NCBI RefSeq assembly: GCF_006442315.1
Contig: NZ_VFVY01000020.1
Location: 62,001 to 126,000, forward strand
Origin: Mesorhizobium sp. B2-3-4
GTDB lineage: Bacteria; Pseudomonadota; Alphaproteobacteria; Rhizobiales; Rhizobiaceae
Direction of reading: 5' to 3'
DNA: 64,000 nt
The notes under the pieces are model-generated. The model was not told where the DNA came from and searched no databases. It was given only the letters and a program-made list of their open reading frames with translations. Positions within the stretch are counted from its first letter, which is position 1. Every line of letters starts with the position of its first letter. Below are positions 16,867 to 25,994 of this stretch, one piece after another. Position numbers and translations under genes: made by a program.

Positions 16867-17723
16867 TTGCCTCCCGCGCGCGCATAGGCAGTGGTGGCGG
16901 CCCGCCTGGCCAGCACGCCCGCAACCTTGCGCCTGAATTCGATTGTGCCCCGCTTGTCGTCGATCGGGCGGCAGGCGCCCGAGCAGATCCTGGCCAGCCG
17001 CTCGAGCGCGGCCTCGTCGAGCTTGCGCCCGATCAGCGCCTCGGCGGCCTCTTCCACCAGCAACACGGTGGGTGCCGCCGCGCCCAGCGCCACGCGCGCC
17101 GCCTTGACGACGCCTTGCTCGTCCAGCGTCAGGTTCACGCCGGCGCTGACCACGGCGATGTCCATTTCGGTGCGCGGAATGAACCTGAGATAAGCATCGC
17201 CCGAATGCGCCGCCCGCTTGCCGAGCAGGATCGCCTCAATGATCTCGCCCTTGGCGAGCGATGTCTTGCCGGGCCCCGTCGGCACGATCTCGACGGCGAC
17301 GGTGCGCGTACCCGACGGGCCGACGACCACCGCCTTCGCGCCCGCCGCCACCAGCGCCGGCACACTGTCGGCCGCCGGCGAGGCGTTGCACAGATTGCCG
17401 GTGATGGTGCAGCGCCCCTGCACCTGCTTGGAACCGATCAGCTTGGCCGCCTCGACCACGCCGGGCCAGGCCTTCTTCAAGGCAGCGTTCTCGCCCAGCA
17501 CCGCGCAAGGCACGGCAGCACCGATGCTGAAGCCCTCGGCCGTCTCCCGGATTTCGGACAGGCCGGCTATGCCCTTGATATCGACGATCAGCTCGGGTTC
17601 GACAAAGCCGCCCTTCATCCGCACCAGCAGGTCGCTGCCTCCGGCGAGAATGGCGGCCGGGCCGACCGCCCTGGCCAATTGGCCGACGGCATCTTCGATT
17701 GAAAGCGGACGTATGTAGCGCAT
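16863..17723 (-). CDS. FAD-binding subunit of a molybdenum hydroxylase
   Basis: A 286-residue CoxM-type subunit. The FAD-binding loop AILAGGSDLLVRMKGGF near residues 28-44 and the second motif TITGNLCNASPAADSVPALVAAG-like region (short form ITGNLCNASPAADS) are both intact. The C-terminal domain (AARVALGAAAPTVLLVEEAAEAL) is also normal. It takes electrons from the Fe-S subunit and hands them to an acceptor. It is the first gene of the operon, with GGGGAGACG before the ATG. The 144 bases upstream, before the metallopeptidase gene end, probably hold the promoter. Confidence 0.92.
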   Translation of the reverse strand: MRYIRPLSIEDAVGQLARAVGPAAILAGGSDLLVRMKGGFVEPELIVDIKGIAGLSEIRETAEGFSIGAAVPCAVLGENAALKKAWPGVVEAAKLIGSKQVQGRCTITGNLCNASPAADSVPALVAAGAKAVVVGPSGTRTVAVEIVPTGPGKTSLAKGEIIEAILLGKRAAHSGDAYLRFIPRTEMDIAVVSAGVNLTLDEQGVVKAARVALGAAAPTVLLVEEAAEALIGRKLDEAALERLARICSGACRPIDDKRGTIEFRRKVAGVLARRAATTAYARAGGK

Positions 17724-17867
17724 CGTCTCCCCTTGGTATCGCGATCTCGCCGACCGTTATAAACAATCACCTCATAAAGGCCATCCGGTTCGTGGGCCGA
17801 GGCGATTGGGCCAGATGCCGCAGGATGGAGGCTCGGATCGCGCTCGGCGGGCAAGCGCCGCGCGGTG

Positions 17868-19037
17868 TCAGCGGCGGGGCAAATAGACATAGGGGCGGCG
17901 GACCGCGTCCATCCTGCCGCCGACATTGAAAAGATAGTCGGCCACCTGCAGCATCGCCTTGTATTTGGGTGTCTTGGCGATCATCGGCGTCACTTCGAGC
18001 AGTCCGTGGAAATCCTCGCACAGCCTGGCGAGGTCGCCGATCAGGTTGAAGGCCGCGAACTGGGCATAGCCAAGTCCCGGATCGGTCTCGACGCAGATGC
18101 CGTCGATCTGCTGAAGCATGCACATATAGCGCAGCGCCGCGCTGGGATGGGTCGCGGTGTTGGGATCGCGCGGCCCTTGCTTGAGTTCGGCGTCCACGGC
18201 GAACACCGCGCATGCGGCGGCCAGCATGCAGAGCCGGTGGATCAGGTTCGTTTCCGGCCCGGCCATGGCGCCCGCGGGGTCGTAGCCGCGCAGGATCTGC
18301 TGTGTCGCGAAGCTGACGGCGAACTGGTCCGCCTGCAACTCGAAGGCCTGCAGGATGTGCGGCCATGGCATGCCCTCGATCGCGGCGCCGTCGGCGCGCC
18401 GCGGCGAATGCTCGTCCAGCCTGCCGGCCTGGCCCATGGCGGACACGATATCGACATGGCCGAGCAGGATGTGCGCCCATTCGTGCACCCAGATCAGCCG
18501 GACAAGGTCCGACAGCGCCATATAGCCGCCATAGGCCGCACCCTGCTTCATCGGATCGGGAAAACCCTTGGCGACCTCATCGGCCTGCGCCCAGCCGGGC
18601 GTGGCAAGGCGGCGCAGCAGGCGCACCAGTTGCACGTCGCGCGCGGGCTCCGGCTGCGGGTCCGGATCGACGACCCGCCGCAGCGCCGGCGTCAGCCGGT
18701 CGCAGATGCAGGTCATGCGCGCGACATGGCCGCCGTCCAGCGCGGCGACGGCGCCGCTCTCCATGACGCCGGCAAATGCGGTGGCGTCCAGCCGGTCGAC
18801 ATAGAAGGACGCGCAGCGCAGCCGCTTGCCATCTTCGCGCACATGGTCGCGGCTGTCGAAATGATCCGCGTCGGCCATGGTGACCGGCAGCAGATGCAGC
18901 CCCAGATACGCCCCGTCGGCCAGCGACAGGATGTCGGCCGGATCGACGCCGACGGCATCGAGCCCGGCGGGCGCTTCGTCGGCATCCATGACGAAGCGGA
19001 ACCCGGCGTCGTCCGCTCCGGCCCCGGGATCGCTCAT
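17868..19037 (-). CDS. HExxH metallopeptidase-like protein in a caspase operon
   Basis: About 389 residues. The zinc-binding motif is in VRLIWVHEWAHILLGHVD (H185, E186, H189, with H194 following), and a second acidic helix FELQADQFAVSFA about 60 residues later would supply the third ligand, as in gluzincin-type peptidases. The layout resembles phage-exclusion Lit/U49-type peptidases, but I cannot place it in a family with certainty. The ATG at 19037 overlaps the stop of the alpha/beta hydrolase gene by 4 bases (ATGA), which fixes this start rather than the longer open frame to 19220. It is the last gene of a three-gene operon. Confidence 0.72.
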   Translation of the reverse strand: MSDPGAGADDAGFRFVMDADEAPAGLDAVGVDPADILSLADGAYLGLHLLPVTMADADHFDSRDHVREDGKRLRCASFYVDRLDATAFAGVMESGAVAALDGGHVARMTCICDRLTPALRRVVDPDPQPEPARDVQLVRLLRRLATPGWAQADEVAKGFPDPMKQGAAYGGYMALSDLVRLIWVHEWAHILLGHVDIVSAMGQAGRLDEHSPRRADGAAIEGMPWPHILQAFELQADQFAVSFATQQILRGYDPAGAMAGPETNLIHRLCMLAAACAVFAVDAELKQGPRDPNTATHPSAALRYMCMLQQIDGICVETDPGLGYAQFAAFNLIGDLARLCEDFHGLLEVTPMIAKTPKYKAMLQVADYLFNVGGRMDAVRRPYVYLPRR

Positions 19038-19939
19038 ACCAGGGCCTGGCCGATGGCCAGCGCGATCGCCGGCTGCGCCAGATATTTCTCGATCGAATGG
19101 GCATCCTCGTAGCCATTGTCGAGGTTGGCCAGGTTGGTCAGCTTGGCCGGGCCGAACGTGTCGGCGTCGAGTTGCGGCTGCAAGGCCACGAAATCCTCCT
19201 TGTCGGCGCCGTTCAGCCATTTCGAGGCAATAGGTGGCGTGATGAAAGGCGGCTGGATCCGGTCGCGCACCATGCGGATGCCGAGCGGCGAGCCGAGCGT
19301 CACGAACAGCGGCAATTGCGGCGCTTCCGGCATCTGGCGCAACAGCACATAGGACACGATGGTGCCGAGCGAATGGCTGACGATGACCGTCTGCCCGGGG
19401 TCGGCCAGATCGCCGAAAACCTGGCCGCGAACCAGCGCGTTGATCTTGTCGTAGACGCCCGGCTTGTTGAGGTAGGTCGCGGCCTGCCGCAGGAATTTCT
19501 CGGCAAGTCCGCCGCTGGCGCCCGGAATGACCTTCTCGAGCGCCCGCGTGATGGCCTTGAGCCAGCTCTTGTGGATGCCGGCCGCCATGCGGCTGGCCTG
19601 CTTCTGCTCACCCGGCCGCAGTTCCGCTTCGACCTGCGCGTCGCTGATGTTGTGGGCGCGCTGCAGTTCGAGATAGAGCGCGGCAAGATCGTTCGGCGCA
19701 TAATCGGTGTTCGGCCCTCCGGCCGCCATCGCCGCGACGGCCTCGGCGCCGCCGTCCCATGATTGCTCCTCGGCGTAGAGAACATCGGCGTAGTAGGCGG
19801 TGCGTATCTCCACATCGTCCCACCAGCTATCCGCGAGCCTGCCCAGCGTGCCCCGGAACGCGCTGGACCAGCTGGCCTCGATCTGGGCCTTGGTCAGGTC
19901 CTGGTTGTTGATGCCGTGTACGAAGACGAGACGCCGCAT
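19034..19939 (-). CDS. Alpha/beta hydrolase in a caspase operon
   Basis: A 301-residue alpha/beta hydrolase fold protein. It has an oxyanion-region start LVFVHGINNQDLTKAQ and the nucleophile elbow VIVSHSLGTIVSYVLL (Ser in SHSLG) near residues 185-200, followed by FVTLGSPLGIRMVRDRI. This is like lipase/PGAP1-type hydrolases that act on lipids or esters. The final catalytic His could lie in the C-terminal DAHSIEKYL. No signal peptide or membrane span is seen. It lies 25 bases after the caspase-like gene and overlaps the metallopeptidase gene, so the three hydrolases are co-expressed. Confidence 0.8.
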   Translation of the reverse strand: MRRLVFVHGINNQDLTKAQIEASWSSAFRGTLGRLADSWWDDVEIRTAYYADVLYAEEQSWDGGAEAVAAMAAGGPNTDYAPNDLAALYLELQRAHNISDAQVEAELRPGEQKQASRMAAGIHKSWLKAITRALEKVIPGASGGLAEKFLRQAATYLNKPGVYDKINALVRGQVFGDLADPGQTVIVSHSLGTIVSYVLLRQMPEAPQLPLFVTLGSPLGIRMVRDRIQPPFITPPIASKWLNGADKEDFVALQPQLDADTFGPAKLTNLANLDNGYEDAHSIEKYLAQPAIALAIGQALV

Positions 19940-19964
19940 ATTGCTCCCTCCAGCAGGCTGGATA

Positions 19965-22232
19965 TCAGGCTTTCGACGGATTCACGATGACATAGCCGAA
20001 ATGGTCGGCGAGCCTTTCCAATGCCGACCCGGGCAGCACCACGGCCGCCGCCCCGACCAGCTCTGCCGCCACGTCGCGCAGCACTTGCGGCACGTCGAGA
20101 TGATCGGCGTCGGCGAGAAGCTGCCAGCCCTGACGATGGATCGGGAACAGGCCCCAGACCCGGACGGATTTTCTGGCGGCGAAGGCGGCGTTTGCGTAAT
20201 AGGGACGGCTTTCGTCCGTATCGGCCTCGACGGCCGGCAAGTCGGCGATGACCTGCCACCTCCCATTGCGCTGCTGCCACGTCATCGCAGTAGCCGAAAG
20301 CGCGGCAAGATCGAACGGCAGACCATAGCCGGCCATGTAATTGGCGGTGCGCACGATGTTGTCGTCATCGCCGGCGAACCGGTAGAGATAGCCCGCCCGG
20401 ATACCGTCATTGGGATGCTCCTCCTTGAGCAAACGCCTGCTGTCGCCGAGCTTTTTTGCGTCCGATACCCGGCTTGTTGCCCCCGGGCCCATCCGTGCAC
20501 CGGAGCTCAGCGAAACGTCCCAATCACCAAAATAGCGAGGGCGCATCAGGACCTCCCCCGGCAATTCCTCAAGCAGGGCTGAGACCGTATTCCGCAGGCA
20601 GGGAGCAAGTGTCCAGCCATGCTCTTGCCGCATGAACAACGGCAGGTCGCGAATCCTCGCCGACGGCACATAGTTCCAGCCGAAAAGCACTCGCGAAAAA
20701 GCATTGGCTCCCGCCTTCGGGACAGCGACAGGACCATTCCCATCGAAGACGACATGGGGCACTTCGGCATGCAGTAAGGCATCCGCGAGTTGGCTCGCCC
20801 GCTGCAGCGATCGCCGGAACCCGGCGGCCGCGTCCGGTTCCGGCTCGAACTGCATGCGTGCCACGCGTTTGCCCGCGCGAGGTTTTGGCTTCAGCAGCTC
20901 CGACAGGTCGATTTCGATCCGTGGTTTCGGCACGCCTTCGTCCGGAGCCGGCAGTTGAATGCCGCGAAGGATTTCCGCGAGCGCTTCCCAATCGAAATCG
21001 CCAGAAGAAGCACCTCCGCCAAACCCGCCTCCATCCGGCAGGGATATTTTGCCGGGCAGGTCGATACGGCCGGGCACAAAAGGCTTGTCGGGTAGCGTCA
21101 CCTGGCCCGGCAGGTCCTTTCCAGGCAGCGTGGTCTTGGCGGGCGGATCGATGCTGCCGGGCCAGTTGTTGCGCCGGAAGACGTCCTCGATGATCTTCTT
21201 GATGTCGACCGTGTCCGGCGCCGTCGCGGGCTTGCCCACGCCGAAGCCTTCATTGGCCCGCGAAAGCTGTCGAAGGATCTCGGTCACCGTGGTCACGGGC
21301 AGCGTGACGCGGTCGCCCTGCTGTTGCTGTTGCTGCTGCTGTTGTTGCTGTTGCTGCTGTTCCTGGATCGGCGGAACCACCGGGCCGGGTCGCAAGATAT
21401 CGTAGTAATTGTGGAATGCGCGGATGCCGGCCTGGTTGTCGGGCTCCATCGTCTCTTTGAGTTCGGCCGCGCGCTTCGGCACTTCCGCGTCGAGATAGTC
21501 GGCAAGCGCGTCGTTGGAGATGACCGGCTTGAACGGATGGAACTCGCTGTCGATCACATCGGGGACCTTGCCCTCCAAGGCATCGCAAAGCACCGAGGAG
21601 AACAGGCAATAGGGCTCGGCGCCGTCCACCGCCTTGACCTGGAACGAATAGGCCCCGGCCGTGGTCGCGCGAAACAGATCGGTCTGCAATCCGACCGCCT
21701 TGCCCTTCCTGGTCATCACCGCGTTCGCCACGAAGCCGAGGCCATCCTGGTGAACGTTGCGGCAGGCGTCGGCGATGATGACCAACTGTCCCTTTTTCAG
21801 CTGTTGGCTGGTCGCGCCGATGCCGTAATTCTTCAGCCCTTCCATGAACTGCATGACGCCGACGCATTCGCCGCTGTCCTTGCCGGCATGGGTCAGCAGC
21901 CAGAACTCCTCGGCCGTAGAACGGACGACGCCGTGCCCGGCGAAATAGACGACGAGACGATCGATGATCGTCGTGTCGAGCAGGTCGGTGATCGCGGTGC
22001 GCAGCCGCTCGACGGTGACGGCGGCGCCGGGCTTGCCGCCAACCGGCGCATCGGTGATCTCGACAACCTTGTAGTTTCGCCCGTCGCCCGGCCCCCTCGC
22101 CCAGTCGGCGATGCGCCGGGCGCTGGTCAGCGTACCGGGCAGCGCCTCGTAAGGCGGATCATAGTTGGATACCGCGATGACCACCATCGCCTTGCGAATG
22201 GGTTTGAAGTCAGGCATGTCGATAGCCACCAA
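19965..22232 (-). CDS. Caspase-like (metacaspase family) protease with poly-glutamine linker
   Basis: A 755-residue protein. The N-terminal 260 residues are a caspase-like C14 domain: ALPGTLTSARRIADW, catalytic His in RLVVYFAGHGVVRS (H100) and catalytic Cys in GQLVIIADACRNVHQ (C157). A linker follows with about 14 consecutive glutamines (residues about 292-305) and then a proline/glycine-rich repeat region with LPGK-type repeats (TLPGKDLPGQVTLPDKPF). The C-terminal 300 residues are a separate globular part without a named domain. It is the first gene of an operon with two more hydrolases. Bacterial caspases often act as suicide effectors or are activated by partner sensors; here that is inference. 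Confidence 0.85.
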   Translation of the reverse strand: MVAIDMPDFKPIRKAMVVIAVSNYDPPYEALPGTLTSARRIADWARGPGDGRNYKVVEITDAPVGGKPGAAVTVERLRTAITDLLDTTIIDRLVVYFAGHGVVRSTAEEFWLLTHAGKDSGECVGVMQFMEGLKNYGIGATSQQLKKGQLVIIADACRNVHQDGLGFVANAVMTRKGKAVGLQTDLFRATTAGAYSFQVKAVDGAEPYCLFSSVLCDALEGKVPDVIDSEFHPFKPVISNDALADYLDAEVPKRAAELKETMEPDNQAGIRAFHNYYDILRPGPVVPPIQEQQQQQQQQQQQQQQGDRVTLPVTTVTEILRQLSRANEGFGVGKPATAPDTVDIKKIIEDVFRRNNWPGSIDPPAKTTLPGKDLPGQVTLPDKPFVPGRIDLPGKISLPDGGGFGGGASSGDFDWEALAEILRGIQLPAPDEGVPKPRIEIDLSELLKPKPRAGKRVARMQFEPEPDAAAGFRRSLQRASQLADALLHAEVPHVVFDGNGPVAVPKAGANAFSRVLFGWNYVPSARIRDLPLFMRQEHGWTLAPCLRNTVSALLEELPGEVLMRPRYFGDWDVSLSSGARMGPGATSRVSDAKKLGDSRRLLKEEHPNDGIRAGYLYRFAGDDDNIVRTANYMAGYGLPFDLAALSATAMTWQQRNGRWQVIADLPAVEADTDESRPYYANAAFAARKSVRVWGLFPIHRQGWQLLADADHLDVPQVLRDVAAELVGAAAVVLPGSALERLADHFGYVIVNPSKA
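21318..21359 (-). repeat. CAG/CAA triplet tract encoding about 14 glutamines
   Basis: Fourteen consecutive CAG or CAA codons on the minus strand lie in the linker after the caspase domain. The mix of CAG and CAA makes it less slippery than a pure repeat, and length changes by whole triplets would stay in frame. Confidence 0.85.
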
Positions 22233-22637
22233 GCCAATCGTTCGACAGTACTGTGGCCTTCAGTCGAAGCAAGAAAATTATTGGCTTGCGCCAGCCGGAC
22301 CTCTTGCTTCTATTGCCGCAAACTTCACCCGATATTTGAGGCCGCGATCCCGCTTTAGCCGGAAGCTGGGCGGACATGCTGTTCCAGGGCCGCAACAACG
22401 GCACGGATGTGACCGCCGCTTATCTGATCACCGAAGTCTATACGCTGGAGCGGTTCAAGGCGCTCTGCCCAGCCGCGTGCGCTAGCCTCTGGCCAGCGGA
22501 TTGCAGCAAGTCTGGCCCGCTGAAGCCCCCGCGTTTGGACCGTGGCCCGCGCCGCCGTTTGCCGATAGCAATCGGCATCGGTTTCTGACCCGGGTGGCCG
22601 GGCACGTTTTGACAGGAATGCGACGGAGGCCAACAGC
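22233..22637. other. Intergenic stretch between caspase operon and M20 gene
   Basis: About 405 bases between divergent genes. A 71-codon open frame at 22376-22588 (NNGTDVTAAYLITEVYTLE) is present, but it shows no domain and has no clear ribosome site; it may be a gene fragment. Otherwise only the two promoters are expected here. Confidence 0.4.
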
Positions 22638-23786
22638 ATGACCCTGACCAATCGCGACATCGTCGAACTGACCGAGTGGCGGCGCAGCCTGCACCGGCAG
22701 CCGGAAATCTCCAACGAGGAGGAGAAGACGGCGCAAGCGGTTGTCGCCTTCCTCGCCGACACCGGGCCGGACAAGGTGCTGACCGGCCTCGGCGGCCATG
22801 GCGTCGCGGCGGTCTATGACAGCGGCAAAAACGGACCGACCGTCCTGTTTCGCTCCGAACTCGACGCGCTGCCGATCGAGGAATTGTCCGGCGTGCCGCA
22901 TTCATCGCAAGTGCCTGGAAAGTCGCATATGTGCGGCCATGACGGGCATACGGCGATCCTGGCCTCGCTTGGCCGCCAGTTCGGCCGTGAGCGGCCGGCC
23001 AGCGGCCGCGTCGTCCTGATGTTCCAGCCGGCCGAGGAAACCGGCAATGGCGCCGCCGGCGTCGTCGCCGATCCCCGCTTTGGCGAGATCGCGCCCGATT
23101 TCGCCTTTTCGCTGCACAATCTGCCCGGCGTGCCGTTCGGCGAGGTCAGGTTGAAGCCCGGCGTGGTCAATTGCGCCTCGCGCGGCATGCGCATCATGCT
23201 CGAAGGCAAGACCGCCCACTCTTCGATGCCCGAGACCGGCATTTCGCCGATGAAGGCGATTTCCGAGCTGATGCCGGCCTTGCCCGCGCTCGGCCGCGCC
23301 ACCTTCGCCGACGACGATTTCGCCATGGTCACGGTCACCCATGCCGCCATGGGCGAAGCCGTGTTCGGTATAGCGCCAGCCCATGCCGAGGTCTGGGCGA
23401 CGCTGCGCACTCGCCGCGACGAGCGCATGGCGGACCTGTGTGCCGCCGCCGAAACGCTGGTCAAGGAGATTGCCGGCCGTCACGGCCTCGCCGCCCGCTC
23501 GGACTACCACGAGATCTTCGTCGCCAGCGTCAACGCGCCGGACGCGGTCGAGCACCTGCGGCGTGCGCTCGATGAAGAGAGCGTCGCGCATGGCGATGAA
23601 GCGCTGCCGATGCGCGCCTCGGAGGATTTCGGCCTGTTCGGCCACAGCGCCTCGTCGGCGATGTTCTTCCTCGGCGCCGGCGAACGTCACCCGGCGCTGC
23701 ACAATCCCGATTATGACTTTCCCGACGACCTTATCCCGATCGGCTCGAAGATCTTCATGCGCACTGCGCGCAATCTTCTGGGCTGA
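22638..23786 (+). CDS. M20 family amidohydrolase
   Basis: A 382-residue zinc-dependent amidohydrolase of the M20D type (hippurate hydrolase, IAA-amino acid hydrolase). The start LTEWRRSLHRQPEISNEEEK, the metal and substrate region FRSELDALPIEELSGVPHSS, the ligand cluster HMCGHDGHTAILASL and VLMFQPAEETGNGA are all typical. The C-terminal metal ligand lies in SEDFGLFGHSASSAMFF. GGAGG precedes the ATG. These enzymes cleave N-acyl or N-amide bonds; the substrate here is unknown. It converges with the MocR gene 3 bases downstream. Confidence 0.9.
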   Translation: MTLTNRDIVELTEWRRSLHRQPEISNEEEKTAQAVVAFLADTGPDKVLTGLGGHGVAAVYDSGKNGPTVLFRSELDALPIEELSGVPHSSQVPGKSHMCGHDGHTAILASLGRQFGRERPASGRVVLMFQPAEETGNGAAGVVADPRFGEIAPDFAFSLHNLPGVPFGEVRLKPGVVNCASRGMRIMLEGKTAHSSMPETGISPMKAISELMPALPALGRATFADDDFAMVTVTHAAMGEAVFGIAPAHAEVWATLRTRRDERMADLCAAAETLVKEIAGRHGLAARSDYHEIFVASVNAPDAVEHLRRALDEESVAHGDEALPMRASEDFGLFGHSASSAMFFLGAGERHPALHNPDYDFPDDLIPIGSKIFMRTARNLLG

Positions 23787-23789
23787 TTT

Positions 23790-25217
23790 TCAGCGGAAGC
23801 CGGCCAGCACCGTCGCCAGCACCGCCACGCCCTGCCGCAAGGCATCGGCATGGAGCCCGGCATAGCCCAGGATGAACCCAGCCGTCGCCGGTTGCGGCCC
23901 CGCCGGGTCGTAGAGCGGCGACACCGGGTGGAGGCCGATGCCGGCGGCCTGCGCGGCCGCAACGATGGCGCCAACGCGCCCGGCGCCGACGCCGTTCACC
24001 CAGATGACGACGTGCAGACCGGTATCGGCGCCCTCGACGGTGACCGACGCGCCGAGCCTGTCCGCCAGCGCCCGCAGCAGCAGCGCCCTTCGCTCGGCGT
24101 TCTTCCTTCTGATGGCGCGCACATGGCGCTCATAGGCGCCGCTCGCCAGCATGTCGGCCAGCGCCTCCTGTTCGAGCAGCGGCGAGTGCCGGTCCGTCAG
24201 CCGCTTGGCCGCGCTGAAAGCCTGGCGCAGGCCGGCGGGAACGACGAGGTAGCCGAGCCGCAGCGTCGGCGACAGCGTCTTCGACAGCGTGCCGGCATAG
24301 ATCACCATATCCGCGTCCAGCGTCTGCAATGGCGGGATCGGGGCGACGTCGTAGCGGTATTCGCCGTCATAGTCGTCCTCGACGACATAAGCGCCTTCCC
24401 GCGCCGCCCAGGCCAGCAGCGCGCGGCGGCGCGTCGCCGACAGGATGCCGCCGAGCGGAAACTGGTGCGAGGGGGTTACATAGGCGAGTCGCGCCGGCGG
24501 CAGCGCATCCGTCCTCAGCCCGTCGCCGTCGACGGCAATGGGGATGGCGGCACCGCCCGCCGCGGCGAAGGCCTGGCGGGCAAGCAGGTAGCCAGGGTTC
24601 TCGATGACGAAGCGGTCACCGGCGTCGAGCAGCAGCCGGGCACAAAGATCGAGCCCCTGCTGCGAGCCGTTGACGATGACGATCCGGTCCGGCGTGCAGC
24701 TAATGCCGCGCGCCCGCCAGAGATAGCCTTGCAGCGCCGCGCGCAGGTCGGCCGATCCCTGCGGATCGCCATAGGCCAGCCGCGCGCCGCGCCGCACGCT
24801 CGCCCTGTTCATCGCCCGCCGCCAGGCCAGCACCGGGAAATCGGCGCCCGACAGGTCGCCATAGCGGAAATCCGCGATCCGCGCCGGCTGCGCCAGGGCT
24901 GGTACCGGCAGGCCAGCCAGGCGTTGCGCGAAGGCCGAGAGGTGTCGGGGCGCGGCCGCGATTGCGGGTTTGGGTGCCGCCGCGCGCCCCAGCCCTTGCG
25001 CCACTTCGGCACGCGCCCCGGCCCGCGAGGTCAGGTATCCCTCGGCGATGAGCTGGCCGTACGCCGCCGTCACCGTCGTGCGCGACGCCCCCCATTCGGC
25101 GGCGAAGAGCCGGGTCGACGGCAGGCGGTCGCCCGGCCGATAGGCACCATTGTGGATCTGCTCCTTGATATCGGCGACGATGCGGCGCGCGGCGCCGTCG
25201 CCAGTCAACTTGGTCAT
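23790..25217 (-). CDS. MocR/GabR-like PLP-dependent transcriptional regulator
   Basis: About 475 residues. It has an N-terminal GntR winged helix (AARRIVADIKEQIHNGAYRP, LPSTRLFAAEWGASRTTVTA) joined to a fold-type I aminotransferase domain. The aminotransferase has the substrate loop IVNGSQQGLDLCARLL, YVTPSHQFPLGGILS, VVEDDYDGEYRYD and the PLP lysine in YAGTLSKTLSPTLRLGYLV. Such regulators sense amino compounds or PLP. The ATG at 25217 is taken because the upstream part of the open frame covers the divergent gene. It is divergent from a PaiB-like gene, the usual target for such a pair. Confidence 0.9.
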   Translation of the reverse strand: MTKLTGDGAARRIVADIKEQIHNGAYRPGDRLPSTRLFAAEWGASRTTVTAAYGQLIAEGYLTSRAGARAEVAQGLGRAAAPKPAIAAAPRHLSAFAQRLAGLPVPALAQPARIADFRYGDLSGADFPVLAWRRAMNRASVRRGARLAYGDPQGSADLRAALQGYLWRARGISCTPDRIVIVNGSQQGLDLCARLLLDAGDRFVIENPGYLLARQAFAAAGGAAIPIAVDGDGLRTDALPPARLAYVTPSHQFPLGGILSATRRRALLAWAAREGAYVVEDDYDGEYRYDVAPIPPLQTLDADMVIYAGTLSKTLSPTLRLGYLVVPAGLRQAFSAAKRLTDRHSPLLEQEALADMLASGAYERHVRAIRRKNAERRALLLRALADRLGASVTVEGADTGLHVVIWVNGVGAGRVGAIVAAAQAAGIGLHPVSPLYDPAGPQPATAGFILGYAGLHADALRQGVAVLATVLAGFR

Positions 25218-25220
25218 CTC

Positions 25221-25251
25221 AACTGGACCACCTAAACTCTTCGAAACTGGA
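25221..25251. promoter_or_regulatory. Direct repeat AACTGGA, possible MocR operator
   Basis: Two copies of AACTGGA (25221-25227 and 25245-25251) lie 24 bases apart in the 108-base gap between the MocR and PaiB genes. MocR proteins commonly bind direct repeats, so this is a plausible site, though a 7-base repeat is weak evidence. Confidence 0.3.
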
Positions 25252-25325
25252 TATTTCCAACAGGCCAGATTGTCTGGCATCTGTCGCTGCAACGCAAGAC
25301 GTTCGAAAACGCGAGGAGTTCGAAA

Positions 25326-25949
25326 ATGTACACGCCGCCCGCCTTCCGCGACGACGACAGGGACAGCCTCATGGCGACGGTCCGCGCCGCGCGGCTGGCG
25401 AACCTCGTCACCGCCACGGCGGACGGGCCGCTCGCCACCCCGCTGCCGCTTTTTCTCGACGAGACCGAGGGCGAGCACGGCGTCATCCATGGCCATCTGG
25501 CCAGGGCCAACCCGCAGTGGCGCGTTCCCGCGAGTGGCGACGGCCTCGCCATCTTCATGGGGCCGGACGCGTATGTGACGCCGGCCTGGTACGCGACCAA
25601 GCAGGAAACCGGCAAGGTCGTGCCGACCTGGAACTACGCCGCCGTCCACGCCTATGGGCCGGTCGAGTTCTTCGACGATGCCGACAGGCTGCTCGAAGTC
25701 GTCACGCGGCTGACCAACCTGCATGAGGGCACGCGCGCCACACCCTGGGCGGTGTCGGACGCGCCGCCCGATTTCATTCAGTCGCAGCTTCGCGGCATTG
25801 TCGGCCTGCGCATGCGGGTCACCAGGCTGGAGGGCAAGCGCAAGATGAGCCAGAACCGCAACGCGGCCGACCGTGCCGGCGTGGTCGCGGGGCTGGCGGC
25901 GAGCGAGCGGCCATCCGACCGCGAGGTCGCTGCCCTGATCCCGTCGTGA
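25326..25949 (+). CDS. PaiB-like FMN-binding negative regulator family protein
   Basis: A 207-residue member of the PaiB family (FMN_bind_2), split-barrel flavin-binding proteins related to pyridoxamine oxidases. It opens MYTPPAFRDDDRDSLMATV, with LPLFLDETEG, HGHLARANPQWR, VTPAWYATKQETGKVVPTWN and the C-terminal RGIVGLRMRVTRLEGKRKMSQN, which are diagnostic. The length is normal. The divergent MocR regulator probably controls it. Members are often annotated as transcriptional regulators, but the direct role is uncertain. Confidence 0.9.
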   Translation: MYTPPAFRDDDRDSLMATVRAARLANLVTATADGPLATPLPLFLDETEGEHGVIHGHLARANPQWRVPASGDGLAIFMGPDAYVTPAWYATKQETGKVVPTWNYAAVHAYGPVEFFDDADRLLEVVTRLTNLHEGTRATPWAVSDAPPDFIQSQLRGIVGLRMRVTRLEGKRKMSQNRNAADRAGVVAGLAASERPSDREVAALIPS

Positions 25950-25994
25950 TTGACCGGCACCTCATTCGGATGCGGCGTCTTGCGGCGACTGCCG

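Noticed and set aside
22376-22588. 71-codon frame in the gap after the caspase operon
   Set aside because: No domain, no clear ribosome site, and a strained C-terminus; kept only as a note on the intergenic stretch.
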